From Mesotaenium endlicherianum (Eukaryota; Streptophyta; Zygnematophyceae; Zygnematales; Mesotaeniaceae): a stretch of 64,000 bases of DNA. Positions 1 through 16,294 of this stretch are shown piece after piece (the first letter of the stretch is position 1; every line of letters starts with the position of its first letter). A model generated the notes under the pieces. That model was not told where the DNA came from. It did no database searches and worked only from the letters and a program-made list of their open reading frames with translations. A program made the translations under genes and the position numbers. The stretch spans positions 807,081 to 871,080 of the forward strand of contig WELA01003597.1 of the NCBI GenBank assembly GCA_009602735.1, in the 5' to 3' direction.

Positions 1-62
<62 letters not shown>
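1..62. repeat. (CT)n microsatellite
   Basis: About 31 uninterrupted CT dinucleotides open the window, followed by a short C run. It lies upstream of the bZIP exons and is probably intronic or 5' flanking DNA of that gene. Confidence 0.95.
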
Positions 63-65
<3 letters not shown>

Positions 66-353
66 CCCGCAATCTGGCTCTTGCTCTTGCTCTCGCTCTC
101 AGTCCACAATTGTTACCTGCTTTTCATCACTATTTATATACTACTTCAGTGACATTCTATGAGGCTTTGATGCGCTTGCCGTCCTGCTGCTTTTCTTGTG
201 TGGCTAGAATAGCACCAAATTGATGTGATGTGGAGGCATATTGGCCCAGGTATGGTTTGGAGGGAAGGGGAGGGGAGGGGAAGCAAGCTGCGTCTGGGTT
301 GCCTGGCACTGTTAACAGTGATGGGCCTGAGGTACAGAGGAGCATGCCCGTGA

Positions 354-1412
354 ATTGACTCGAGTGGTGTTGGCCCTGGGGTGGAGCACGCGCGCAGGCT
401 GCTGAGAAATCGTGTGAGCGCCCAGCAAGCTCGGGAGAGGAAGCGCCAGCACACCAACGTGAGTGCACGCTAGCCCACTTCTTCTCGCCATGTGGAGGCG
501 TGTGTTGCTCGCCTGCCCCTGCCCTGCCCCCCTCGCCTTTGCCCTCCTTCTGCCCAAGCCCGCTGCTATTCGTGCCTCTTCCGCTGCTGCAGAAGCCTCC
601 ACCTCCTCTTCCTTCCATTGTCAGCCTGCTGCATGCGTGCATCCGAGGTGTGTAAGTGAACGATGGCGCCAACGGGAGGGGGAAGGGGGAGAGGGTGCAG
701 GAGCTGGAGGAGAAGTGTGTTGGGCTGGAGAGCGCCAACAAGCAGCTGGAGCAGCGCATTGCCAGCCTCACCCAGGTGCGCGGCTCCTCCTCCTCCTCCT
801 CCTCCTCCTCCTCCTCCTCCTCGTCCTATCACTACCAGGAGGGCCTTCTTCTTCTGCCCGCGTCCTTGTACACATGCCCCTCTCGATGTGGATCACGCTC
901 ATGCGCTCAATCTGCACGCTCGTGGGCAGCCACACATGCGCACGCCCAGACACTCGCGCGCACAAAGTCGCATACGGAAGCATTCTGTCTCAGGATAGGC
1001 TTTATTGGGGATTGTTACGCTTAGCCATAGCCAACGTGGCTGGCCTGCGTGGTGGTTGCGTCTTGGGGAGTGGAGACGTTAGAGGCGGGCTGCCTCGCTC
1101 ACCCAACCTGGGGGGGCGTGGAGGGAGTGAGGGAGCTCTTGCGTCTTCCGCTGCCCCTGCCGCTTGCCCCCGTGGGAGCAGAAGCAGAAGTCTCCTGAGC
1201 AGGCCCCTGATGTGTTTCTCTCGCCGCCTGGCTGTGTGCAGGAAAACGAGGGGCTGCGGCAGCTGGTGCGGAGCAACATGCGTGCCGGTGGCGCTCAGGG
1301 GGGCAGCCAGGCGGCAGGCTTGGGCAGCGGCAACGGAGGCGAGCAGCAGCAGCAGCAGCAGCAGCAGTACCTGGGCAGTGAGGGATTCAGCTACGGATTG
1401 GAGCCCTCCTGA
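354..1412 (+). CDS. HY5-like: HY5-type bZIP transcription factor, 3' exons
   Basis: Three exons give the whole bZIP domain. The first (open from 354; acceptor probably after 364, ends 458) encodes RRLLRNRVSAQQARERKR, the basic DNA-binding region typical of HY5/HYH. It ends at a GTGAGT donor. Exon 701-775 follows GTGCAG and encodes ELEEKCVGLESANKQLEQR plus six more residues of leucine zipper. Exon 1242-1412 follows TGTGCAG, begins ENEGLRQLVRSN, then has a Gly/Gln-rich tail with eight Gln, and ends in TGA. All three junctions are phase 0. HY5 proteins are nuclear activators of light-responsive genes through G-box elements; that role is transferred from the family. The N-terminal part, where HY5 carries its COP1-binding motif, is not visible and should lie left of the window. 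Intron 776-1241 holds a TCC repeat. Confidence 0.88.
786..822. repeat. (TCC)n microsatellite in bZIP intron
   Basis: About twelve TCC triplets begin 10 bp after the exon 2 donor. Read as coding they would give a Ser, Pro or Leu run, but splice-site logic places them in the intron. Confidence 0.9.
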
Positions 1413-4242
1413 ACCACTTGGCCCAGCCCAGCAGCGCCAGGATGGCGGCAAGGGACAACGGGACTCGACAGTTGTGTGTAGCGAGGATGAAGATGCAGAT
1501 GGCAGCAGTGGTGGCGTGTGTACTGTGTGGTGTCTCTGCCATTCACTGGGGGCGCCTCTCTGGAGATGCCATTGTGCATGTTGCATGTGCCATGGCCGCG
1601 CAGCCGTCATCGGTGGCCACTGGCAATCCGTGAGCTACTTGTTGGGCGAGGATGGTGGTGAAGGGAACAGGGCCCTTCCGCGACTGAAACGAGCTCATCT
1701 GGTCCGCAGGAGCCCTTTAGGGTGGAAGGTGGAGGGTCCATGTGGCGCTCTTGGGAGCCGCAACTGTTGTCTAAGAGTGGCGACACATTCTGGTGCAGGT
1801 GTCGGGTAGAGGGTGGCACAGTAACTTGCACTTTGTGACAGCTTGTTGCTCTCCCTCTGTCTGGCAGGCAATTATTCTGTCTCAAGGGAGAGGGTGTGGC
1901 AGGCTTCAGCTCCCGCGCGGAGGGAATATGAGAAGCTGGTTGAAGCCTGGTGGTGGGTCTTCACGATGCCATCTGGCGTAGTGAAAGAGGGGGGCCGGGG
2001 CATGTTGAAGGAGGGTTCTGCAAGAAGGCAGTTCACACCAATCACATGCAAGTAGTAAGTGAAGCACACGCGTGCACGCATGCAGGCATGCTGAGGAGCA
2101 GAAGCGCAGGGGTTGCTCTGCCAAGCTGTGCACAGTAGGGTCGGACATTCAGATGCTCTAGGTACACTTTTTGTCGGGAAGTAAGCGCTCCCGCGCTCCC
2201 TTGCATATATGTACGTGAAAGTAGCCACACACATTCTTGGCCGCAGGCTCAACAAAGGGGAGGGGGGGGGGATGTGAAGCCTGCGAGAGCCACTCTTTGA
2301 TCTGGCAGCATCACTTCACCAGAGTGATGGTGCCATGCGACAAGAGCTTAGTCGCATTGATGGGGTCAGGGTCATGCACGTTCGCCGAAAGTAGGGTGGT
2401 AAGGTTAGAGGTACGCATATGCGAAGCGAGTCTGTGATGTAGAGTCTTGCTACTGGGTCATGGGGCTTCTAGTTGTAAAGCTAGTGGGGGCTATTCTACT
2501 TGCCTGCGAAGACCTAATAAATCAATCTAGTGCTGCATGGCTGGGGTTATTGTGTCTCAAGGTGTACCTGTATACACATTATATGTGTCAGCCAACAAGG
2601 TGGGAATACTTTACCTTTAAGAATGTATTTGCCTCCGGAGTCTGTCCATGTAGTTTGTTGACGTGGCATCTCGACAGGGTCCTCATGGTCTGGGGCGCAA
2701 TCGTTGTCGATTACGAGTGCACAATAGAAGTTACACCTTTACTCTTTACATCATGTGCAGCTGCTCTGAATGTCCCCAGCATTTGTAGTAGTACCTGAAG
2801 GGGTATCCTTTGTTGAGCAATGACGGCTATCTAAAATTTCATCTTACAACTCTTCCAAGGTCGTGTGCGTACAAGAATGATAGTGCAATAAATAGTGTCT
2901 GTAAGCAGTGGTGCATGAACATGGTCATGCTGAAGTCTAAAGCATTAATCTAGCATTTCCAGGTGGCAAAGGAGACAGTCTTACGCGTGCCGATCTTATG
3001 CGAATTGCATGTGGACAATATGAAAAGCTCTTTAGAAGAAGGTGTGCGTGACTTTATGAACCACAAAGGTTCAAGCCCACAGGTGACATGTAAACTTTTT
3101 CAATTACTCAGCTCAATATTCTTGTCCCCATGTTCAAATTGCTAAGTGGACACGGTGGCACTCAAATCATGTGTCATCTTTTATACCTGGAAAATGTTGC
3201 TATTAAGCTCTTGCACACCTCCAGTACATCCACATGGTTTATACTATGCTGCAAAAGGATATCTAAAGGTAGAGCATTTAGGGTTGTGAGCATTGCTAAC
3301 GCTCACACTATAGCTGACGTGTCCAGGATAATATAATCTTCTGGAGAACCCTCTGGCGCCACCTATTAAAGCTCACCACATATGCCTCACATTTCCATCA
3401 GTGTTACAGCCCTTCGGGCACTAACTTTAATGAACGTCAGGTTTTTCAAGTGCTACCACACCAACACACCTTGCAGCAAGTTGAAAGTTCTTGAGTTGGG
3501 TCTGTCGTCTTGCTTCCCCTAATACGCCCAGCAAAGTACACATTACAGGCGCACTGTATCACTAGTGTCCAGGTCAACCCTTGGTCCAGAGATACCCGCA
3601 ACAACACGAGGGGCTTCAACTAGCACCAATGCACTTCATCATTGCCTTGAGCTGATTTAACATGCAGTTGTTCCATGCGGGTCTTTTTCGCGCATAATAG
3701 CTCCAACTCTGTCTGATGCTATCAGGGGTCCAGCTCTTGGAGGAATGCATGCAGCTGCTAGCTGCAGATAGTATTGCTGGCAGGCAGCTCTATAAGCAAA
3801 CCTTCGCTCAAATGGACAAGCGAGCAAGCACAGACAGTTGCCAGCGAATGAGAGTAAAGGTAGTGTACTCCTTGCACAAAGTCCAAAATGTCTGGTGTAT
3901 TCAATGCCGAAGGAAGTCTAACACAGCAGCATTTGACAGACAACATATCATGTATGACAAGTACCAAATTCTCTAGATTTGACTATTAGATAACTTTCAT
4001 GAATGTATGTCCTGGATGCACGTTTTTTGCCCAACTTAAACATACGACTTCAAGAAATAAAACTTGAATCATTGGGGCTGAGGCATCATACATTGTCGGC
4101 ACACCTCCAACCAACAGCGGCAAAACTGTGCCAGCAGCCACAAGAATCGAGCTAGAACTTCATCTCATCGCGTCTAACATGGAACCGGTTCTTGACCTGA
4201 CTTAACCACCTAATGCAGCACACAACCCGACAAGGCAGCAGC
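1413..4242. other. Intergenic/3' region of the bZIP gene, no gene recognised
   Basis: GC-rich to about 2.3 kb, then AT-richer. Short open stretches exist, for example after a TTTCCAG at 2951-2962, but none shows a recognisable domain or a consistent exon chain. The first part may be 3' UTR of the bZIP gene. Confidence 0.5.
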
Positions 4243-4629
4243 TTACTGTTTCACAAAATCAAACTTCGTAGGCAATACTGACTCACTTTCACCTGGGCTT
4301 TGCTTCACCTCACATGATACTCTACACCTTGAAGGTATTAGAACTAGTCCTAGATTACGCTGCTCAACATAAGAATCGGACTCCTCACTCTTTCTGAACT
4401 CAACAGTTCTGACGAGGATAAGGTTTCCCTGTTTATCGAGGCAGTGAAACAGGCCAACAAATAGTCGACCATCTTCCACACCCACTCGTATAGTTTTTCT
4501 CAGCAGTTGGTGAGCGAACTTCAGGGCAGGAGTAGAAGGATGAGCAGCACCCTCCTCGGGGATAGGTGCTGGTTCACCTACATCAGACGAGTCTGACTGA
4601 CCTGTCAAGATATGGGCAGCTGACAGCAT
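4243..4629 (-). CDS. NAA38: NAA38 / LSMD1-like, auxiliary subunit of NatC
   Basis: Intact single-exon gene of 128 codons, ATG at 4629, TAA at 4243-4245. Residues about 40-110 form an Sm/LSM fold: LLRKTIRVGVEDGRLFVGLF is Sm1-like (DGR.F.G.F), HCLDKQGNLIL follows, and RNLGLVLIPSRCR is the Sm2-like strand. This order and the wording 'CxDKxGNxIL...EQRxLGLxLIPSxCR' match the plant LSM-domain proteins related to NAA38. In yeast and animals NAA38 joins NAA30 and NAA35 in the cytosolic NatC complex, which acetylates N-termini such as Met-Leu and Met-Ile. The acidic 30-residue N-terminus is not conserved in type. The reading frame shows no break. Assignment to NAA38 rather than another LSM protein rests on motif wording, since I could not run a search. 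Confidence 0.85.
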   Translation of the reverse strand: MLSAAHILTGQSDSSDVGEPAPIPEEGAAHPSTPALKFAHQLLRKTIRVGVEDGRLFVGLFHCLDKQGNLILVRTVEFRKSEESDSYVEQRNLGLVLIPSRCRVSCEVKQSPGESESVLPTKFDFVKQ

Positions 4630-5916
4630 AGCTTCTTCAACAAAAAGCAGCGGCAGTTGTTCGTGTGCATCCTACGCTTAAACTCCCGCCATCAAATACA
4701 CCGGAAAGTTCAAAATTGGGTATTTCACTCCGGAAAACGCAGCGTATATAAGGCCTAAGGCATCCGGAGATATGAATACTGATCAAAACAGGTAGAATTG
4801 ATCACTTGATTGCAGCTCGAGTATGTAAAAGCACGTTGATAAACGCCAACCTACGCCCTCTCATCAGATGATATGCTCGCTTGGCATTCCCATGTGCTGT
4901 CTCCGGCCATGTATAAGCTGCAGCGTGCTGCAGCGTCAACATTTGCGGGCCCTTGCAAGCTGCGACCGGCACTATGGACCGACAACCAAGCTATCAGGAG
5001 CTCCCGATGCCAAAGCTACACAGAGAAAGTTTCAAACGTCGTCGGATAGACAAGAACGAAACGAAAGTCGTATGACGATCTATATGACGAAATATGACGA
5101 TATCTTTGGTGCCTCTGCAGTCGGATCCGGGTTTGTCCGGGTTTGGAACTAGCTTCTTTATTATACTGACACAACAGCACCGGTACATTTGGGGGAATGT
5201 TGAAAATTTGGAATACTTTGCAATGTGAACTGCTGGGGAGCCCGCAAGAAACTCTTGATAGTTCACCTAGTCGTCTCAACATGGTGCACTTATAATGTGT
5301 TGACGCAAGTGCTCTGTCATGCTGGCGTGCTCTGGAATAATACATAATATTGAATTTTCTACATCTAAGAGCATGCGCAAAACAAGTAGCTTCATCATCC
5401 GACAGCTGATGCTATTCAGCTTATGCTCCCATGTTTACACTAAAAGCATCCCTTTGACATTCTCGTCCATGTGCTGCTAATTACTAACTAGCAGGAGCTC
5501 AGGCAAATGCAACATGTTCAACTCCAACTTATGTCGATGACGAAAAAGCATGAGCTTGCATCATGCAAAATACTCTAACAATGGAGGTTGTTAGTTCCAA
5601 CTTCATCGTATCTAAGTTTACAATACATGCAGTAGTTCTTCACTACTACCGGTGAAATTTACTACTAGTGAAGTAGTGGCTACCACGTCTCAAGCTGAAG
5701 TAGCCATGCATTATTTGACATTTTCATAGTATTGATCCTTCTCTGCCCTACTCAGCCGTTGCGTATTGTCAAGGTCTCGCACTCCCTTGCAGGTCTGCCC
5801 GGCCCTCGAAGGACTCCTCCTTGGACTATCCTCTGTTGGACATACCCCCTCTACGGGTCTTGCCTAGTAGCACCTCATAACGTGCACAGGTAGTCTACCT
5901 GAGCTGATTCGGCATT
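4630..5916. other. Intergenic DNA between two minus-strand genes
   Basis: Holds the upstream region of NAA38 (from 4630) and the downstream region of the gene at 5917-6708. Short open stretches are present but no domain, RNA gene or repeat was recognised. Confidence 0.5.
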
Positions 5917-6708
5917 TTAGAAAACAGCCTTAAGTGACTCTTGCGCTCGTCTGATGAGATGAATGCCCTTGACCTCCACGTCCTTGGCAAGGGATGGAGC
6001 AATAGTCCCCCCTATTAACACTGGAAGCACGAGAGTGTCGACAACTCGTCTAAGAATATCTGCTCTTCGTAAAACCAAGTCCACGTTATGCTTTTCAATT
6101 GCAAAAGCTTCAATATCTGGCCCCGCATACGCCGCATCTGGACATACATCAGCTACAATATGAACAATATCCAAGTCTTCTCCTCTTGCAATGAGGCTTG
6201 CTTCTAGAACCATTGACACTTCTTCTTCTGTTACTCTACCAGCCTTCTGAGCTTTGACTAGTGCCGTGTCCAAATCTGCCTTGCTTACTATCTGTATGCT
6301 CTCAACCACTTCGTCTGCCTTCAACTGGGCAAGGACCTTAAATTGTGCTAGGCGCTCCTCTGACCAAGCAGAACTTTGGCCCAATCCATCAGAGCTGCCT
6401 CCTGCACAAACAGCTGCAGCCTTCTTGCAATCTCTCAAATACCACTTGGAGAACCTCTGTCCTATTGCCTGTCCCACCACTGATAATTTGACTATTGTTT
6501 CTGTCAATGTTTTGCATTGCAAAGGCCTTTTACGAGACCTTATGCTGTCACGTAAGCTGACAGAACAGAGTTCAGGGGCCAAGAAAGAGGTGGATTTAAG
6601 GCAAGGAAGTAACCCCACGCGCATGTTGTTGCTGTTTGCTTCAATCACACGATAACTCAGGCTCCCTACAGGCCACTGCATCCTTATGAGCTGGGTCACC
6701 GCACTCAT
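5917..6708 (-). CDS. Unidentified protein, probable plastid or mitochondrial targeting
   Basis: Intact 263-codon open frame, ATG at 6708, TAA at 5917-5919. The first 75-90 residues are rich in Arg, Ser and Leu and poor in acidic residues, as in organelle transit peptides. An amphipathic, acidic middle follows (SEERLAQFKVLAQLKADEV, then a helix-rich stretch). Near residues 180-200 comes a conserved-looking block, VADVCPDAAYAGPDIEAFAI. The C-terminus has a hydrophobic stretch VVDTLVLPVLIGGTIAPSLA that could span or touch a membrane. I do not recognise the family. The compositional split into transit-like head and ordered body supports a real gene. It is transcribed away from HPPK-DHPS, sharing an upstream region of about 460 bp. 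Confidence 0.7.
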   Translation of the reverse strand: MSAVTQLIRMQWPVGSLSYRVIEANSNNMRVGLLPCLKSTSFLAPELCSVSLRDSIRSRKRPLQCKTLTETIVKLSVVGQAIGQRFSKWYLRDCKKAAAVCAGGSSDGLGQSSAWSEERLAQFKVLAQLKADEVVESIQIVSKADLDTALVKAQKAGRVTEEEVSMVLEASLIARGEDLDIVHIVADVCPDAAYAGPDIEAFAIEKHNVDLVLRRADILRRVVDTLVLPVLIGGTIAPSLAKDVEVKGIHLIRRAQESLKAVF

Positions 6709-7172
6709 TTTTTAGCTTGCTATCCACGTGGGATCTCTAACTGTTTGTGTAAGGGCAAATTTGTCTAGATACCTCCTTCAACGGCCAGTTAATTAGAGAA
6801 AGGACAAGCCAACAATAATCCACGAACGCCCTTGATTTTCTATGACATGTCTGATGGCGCTGTATGGGTGAGCACAATGTTACCGAAAATTTCGTTTTTC
6901 CTCGAATAGCTTCTGTGAGCGTGTGCGATTCGCTTATATAAGATGTTAGTCAAGCTGTTCAACTTGCATAGAGCGAAACAAGATACCGGGTGCCTAGCCT
7001 GAACATCCTATTCGTAGTACATGCAGGGCTTCTTTCATTAACGTCGTCTGCAACTCTCGTTCGCAGACAAATGGCATTCGAACAATTTCTACACGAATTG
7101 AGGCCATGGTGTCTCTAGTTGAGGATTGTTCCAATCTGCTTCTTGGGCCACTGTGCCCGGCCTGACGCAGGC
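6709..7172. promoter_or_regulatory. Shared divergent upstream region
   Basis: 464 bp between the ATG of the minus-strand gene and the chosen ATG of HPPK-DHPS. The sequence is AT-richer than the flanking exons and includes CTTATATAAGA near 6935-6945, a TATA-like element. It must hold both promoters unless upstream noncoding exons exist. Confidence 0.45.
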
Positions 7173-12364
<5,192 letters not shown>

Positions 12365-14004
12365 CTGGATATTTTGCAAGAGCATGAGGTGATTTATTTG
12401 GCGCACGCCATTTGAGTCAAGTTCATTCTTCTTTGGTATGAAATTCTATAGCTTTATGCTGTCCTCGTAGGAAGAAGTGTGGTATCACAGATGTCTTGTG
12501 ACATATACTTTGTACCAATGCAATCAAACCTTATAGACTCATACAATGGGGAGCATGCATAGGGAGGACATTGTACACTAAATTCTATGCAGTACTCCGC
12601 TTGACCACATTTTTTGTTATGCTAGATTTGGGGATTAGTGTAAACGCAATGATGGGTTGACCTCGTAGTATTCAAGTGGAAGTAGAAGGTGGGTGCTCAA
12701 CTTTGTGTGTGGATTTTAGTGCATGAAGTGCAGTAGTACCCGTGATCGTTGTTTATTCCGGTCGCCTACACACAAAATTATGATAAAACAAAACAAAGCA
12801 AAAAACAAAAAAAGGGTATTGAAACTTGTAGGCATGATCAGTTGTGGACAGTGTGTACACTACAACTATGGGTGGCATTTAATACAGTATACATCCAGGG
12901 AGTACCTATTAAGACCGAAGCATGGGGAATGAGATGGATTGTGTTGAAATTTGAAAGACTAGTAGCAACAACCGATGGGGCAATATGGAAACATCTCCTT
13001 GACCCATCTAATAGCTAGGCTACTTTCCATGTTGGTTGCCGGAAGTCCGTCAACCTCACTTAATTAGCTTGTCCAAGCAACACTACTTCGCTATTAGCTT
13101 CTTGCTTTTGCAACCAGCAAACCACATACAACTATTTTCAGCTCAGTTGGCGGATGCCCGTGCTCAACATAATTGTTGAAAGAAATTACGGCATGTACAT
13201 GCTATTGTTGCATAAATCATCACGCATGTATTTGAGAACATTCAACCACATATTTAAAAGATTTTCAAAATTACCACTAGCCAACCTTAGCTTTTCTCGA
13301 GTTATGTAAAGCTTGATTTCTTCGTATGCAACAACCTCTCGTCAACAACAACTAAGCTCTTCACTTTCATGTAAGGTTGCATTAGCAACACATCGATGCA
13401 GTGGCATGATGCATCATCACCGTAATAGCTCAATTTGAGCCAAAGTGCAATATGCCAATTTTCAAGCTAGGCACAACATTTTGACGAGATTTGCCACGCA
13501 GATTTGACATTTGACTCCGTGTAATAAGAGACAATTTGACTTTCCTGCATTGATGTTTTGCTCGAAACTCTCGTTATTACTTAAAGGCCATCATTTTTCA
13601 CTTTGGCACCTGCAAAGAAACTGATGCATTTTGTATGTATCTTTCGAAATATTATGCACGTTGAACAAAATTCGTCTAATTTGATGAATCAAATAAAACA
13701 TACACCACCCGCTCCATACCATCAAATTGTCCTAAAGATCTCAAGACGATCTTTAGTCCAATCTTTGTTGAGCGCAGTCAACAACTTTCATGTATGTTGC
13801 TAAGCAACACTAACCATGCATCATGCTCTCCATGGCCACCTAAGATGTTGAAAGAGCTTAACTTTTCTAGAATGCTTAATATTTGAACTATGGCAGCCAC
13901 ATATGTTGTGAATTGCAAGGCGAAGGTGGTCTTGAGATTGCTAGATATCTCAATTTGACTTTGGAAAGAGGGTTTTGTCCTCTATCACATCACTTTGCTA
14001 CGAT
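12365..14004. other. AT-rich intergenic DNA
   Basis: Downstream of HPPK-DHPS the base composition drops sharply in GC. I see no supported gene or RNA. The last part grades into the degraded LTR sequence that follows. Confidence 0.5.
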
Positions 14005-14299
14005 TGTGTGTTGTGCTCGAATGTCACAAGGATCTTTGCTAAGTATTCTAGAAAACGATACCTCAATAGCGACAACTTGTATGACCTACGCAAATGGGAA
14101 AATAATGCAAAGCAAAAAGTAGAGTATAGAATGCGTGCTTGTGCATTTACTGACACTTGCAACTATGTATACATGCACAATGTGAGGCATTGGATACTTC
14201 TAGTCACCTCCTTGGGCACTTGATTCATTTGGAATACAAACGAGCTAAGCGGTTGTACTTGTTTTGGCCAAATGTTCCAAAACGAGCTGTAAGGCCAAT
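14005..14299 (-). mobile_element. Degraded LTR relic, family B
   Basis: Strongly diverged match to the solo family-B LTR at 16295-17234, in the same orientation. Shared landmarks are a GGATCTTT block, an 'AGAATG.GTGCTTGTG' block, and a 'GAGGCA.TGGA..CTTC.AGTCACC.CCT.GGGCACT' block. It is cut at 14299 by a family-A LTR, so it is older than that insertion. This is an old fossil with no coding content. Confidence 0.65.
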
Positions 14300-14850
14300 T
14301 GTAATGAATTAGTATATTGGTAGATGTAATAATTCAGTTAATTGTAATAGTTAATTAAGTTTAGTCTGGTAAACTTCAATAAATATTAAGTCTTCTGGAC
14401 TTTTAGTAATATTCAGAATAATGACTCAGTTGAAGGCAGCATGAAGTCAACTTAAGTCAACTTGCTCGCACATTCTTTGACAACCAGCTGACCGGCTTAA
14501 GCAATACTAGCAAATTGCCTAGTAATGCATCTAATTGTGATATGCTAGATGAATGGCCAGATGCGCTATAGGCGGATGGCGATTCGGAATGATGGGAGAT
14601 GGCTGCGGATTTGGTTAGCCGAGGCCCTACCAACGTGGTTAACTCTCGGGTAGGCGTTGCCATCGCACTTCCCGTTGAACTGTAAACTCATTCCATGTAC
14701 ATATGCTACGTATTGCTCTCGAGTTCAGCATTTGAAAACGAGGCCAACTCTCCGTACAGACTACTAAGAGAAGATATAAATCCAAGGCTGCAAGTCGTTA
14801 CACAAGCCACTTACTAACCTTGCTTATGTATGAGTTTATTGATTGCATAA
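14300..14850 (+). mobile_element. Truncated LTR relic, family A
   Basis: Begins TGTAATGAATTAGTATATTG, the 5' end of the family-A LTR, and follows it as far as the 'TTGCTTATGTATGAGTTTATTGATTGCAT' region (split here for description). It is diverged from the other copies and lacks the 3' end, so it is an old fragment. Confidence 0.85.
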
Positions 14851-15008
14851 AGGGCCAAGCAGAGCAAAGCGAAGAACAGCCGAGGCGGCTTAGAAGGTGG
14901 GCGCAACGAGCTGCAAAAAGGGAGCGCGCGTGCAAAGAGAGGGAGCGCTCGCATGCTTGAAAAGCGCGCACGGGGCGCGTGCCCAAGGCGTACCTGGGGG
15001 GCGTAGCA

Positions 15009-15147
15009 ATTATTTTCGTTGGCAAAGTACGAGATCGGCCAGGCGGCGCTCCTCGATATAGTGCAGCGCCACGTTGCGCTGCTCTACGCCCTTGCTCTTC
15101 GTGAAGTTCAGCTGCCGCCCCGCCAGCCTGTCGGACACCCGCACTCG
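15009..15147 (-). CDS. Possible terminal exon, unidentified protein
   Basis: On the minus strand a GC3-rich open stretch reads VSDRLAGRQLNFTKSKGVEQ then RNVALHYIEERRLADLVLCQ, followed by RK and TAA at 15009-15011. The codon choice (C or G in most third positions) resembles the HPPK-DHPS exons and differs from the AT-rich surroundings. No upstream exon could be joined because a CAG/CCA-type low-complexity stretch (15150-15300) follows. It could be a gene fragment or chance; I do not recognise the family. Confidence 0.3.
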
Positions 15148-15639
15148 CATACCCGCACCAGCATCAGCACCCGCATACTCGCAATAGCATTAGCACCATC
15201 ACCCCCACCTGCACCAGCGGCACACCATCAGCCCCAGCCCTGCAAACCAGCACCAGCAGCAGCACCACCACCAGCACAGGCGCCAGCAGCAGCACCACTA
15301 GCCGTGGACTCCTCCTCAAATGGCACTAACCCCCGACAAGCAGAGAGGGAGCCAGCCGTCTTCTGACATGCAACATTTCAGGTCCACCGCATAGCAGGAG
15401 AGAGGAATGGGAGTTTTGGAGCACCTAGTAATAGCCCCTTTTCACACTGTACACAGAAAAACCCAGCTTCACCTACTCCAAGCCCCCCCACCCCTCCTGT
15501 GGCCCCTGTGCTGAGTCACTTGCTGTAAGAGCATTGTTTTCTCTCCAGATTATAACCCTACGGATACATAAGCATGCCTGACCACTTGGCTCTGCATGCA
15601 TCCGCGTCAGGGAGCGGGAGTGAGAGACCTTAGCTCCCT

Positions 15640-16294
15640 CCCTCAATCCCTTGCTCAATTGCTCGGTCTCTCGCTCCCTTCCTCCCTCCTCCCTTCCTCG
15701 CTCCTTTCCTCCCTTCCTTGCTCTTTCTCTCACTCCTCCCACCAAACTTTCCTCCTCTCCATCCCACGCTCAGTCCACCTTCCCCCGCTCTCCCTTGCTT
15801 GCAACTCCCTCCACCCCTCCCTCCTTCCCACCCTCGCTTCCTCTTTCTCTCCCACCCACCCACCCACCCTCTCTTCCTAGCTGCTACCNCCCACTTTCTT
15901 GCTGCACTGCCCTTCATCACTCGCAACTTTCTCTTTCTCCCCCACCCTCTCTAACTTGCTCTCTCTCCCTCCCTCCCGCCGTCTCTCTCTCCTTCCGTCT
16001 CCCTCCCTCTCTCCTTTGGTCTCTTGCTACCCCGCCCTGCCTCCCTCCCTCTCCCTCTCTCCCACTTGCCCTTCCCCAACCCTCCAAATCATCTTATTTT
16101 CCTTTGAAGTCCCCCCTACAACCCTTCTCCACCTGGCCTCCCTCCCTCAACTCTCGCTCATTGTCCCTCCCTCCCGCCATCGATACCTTCTCCCCTCACA
16201 GGCTCCCTCCCTCTCATACTTTCCCCCTCAATCCCTCCCTCCCCCCTCCCTCATTCTTTTACTCTATCTCTCTCCCTTTCTCATCGTTCCCGTC
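15640..16294. repeat. Pyrimidine-rich low-complexity tract
   Basis: Runs of CCCT, CTCC and TTCC on the plus strand with few purines and one N at 15889. Open frames here are compositional artefacts. The tract continues at 17235-17845 beyond the inserted LTR. Confidence 0.9.

Noticed and set aside
463-1809. A 448-codon plus-strand frame with Leu, Ser and Pro runs
   Set aside because: It crosses the splice sites of the bZIP gene and its runs come from the TCC and CAG repeats; the bZIP exons use other frames.
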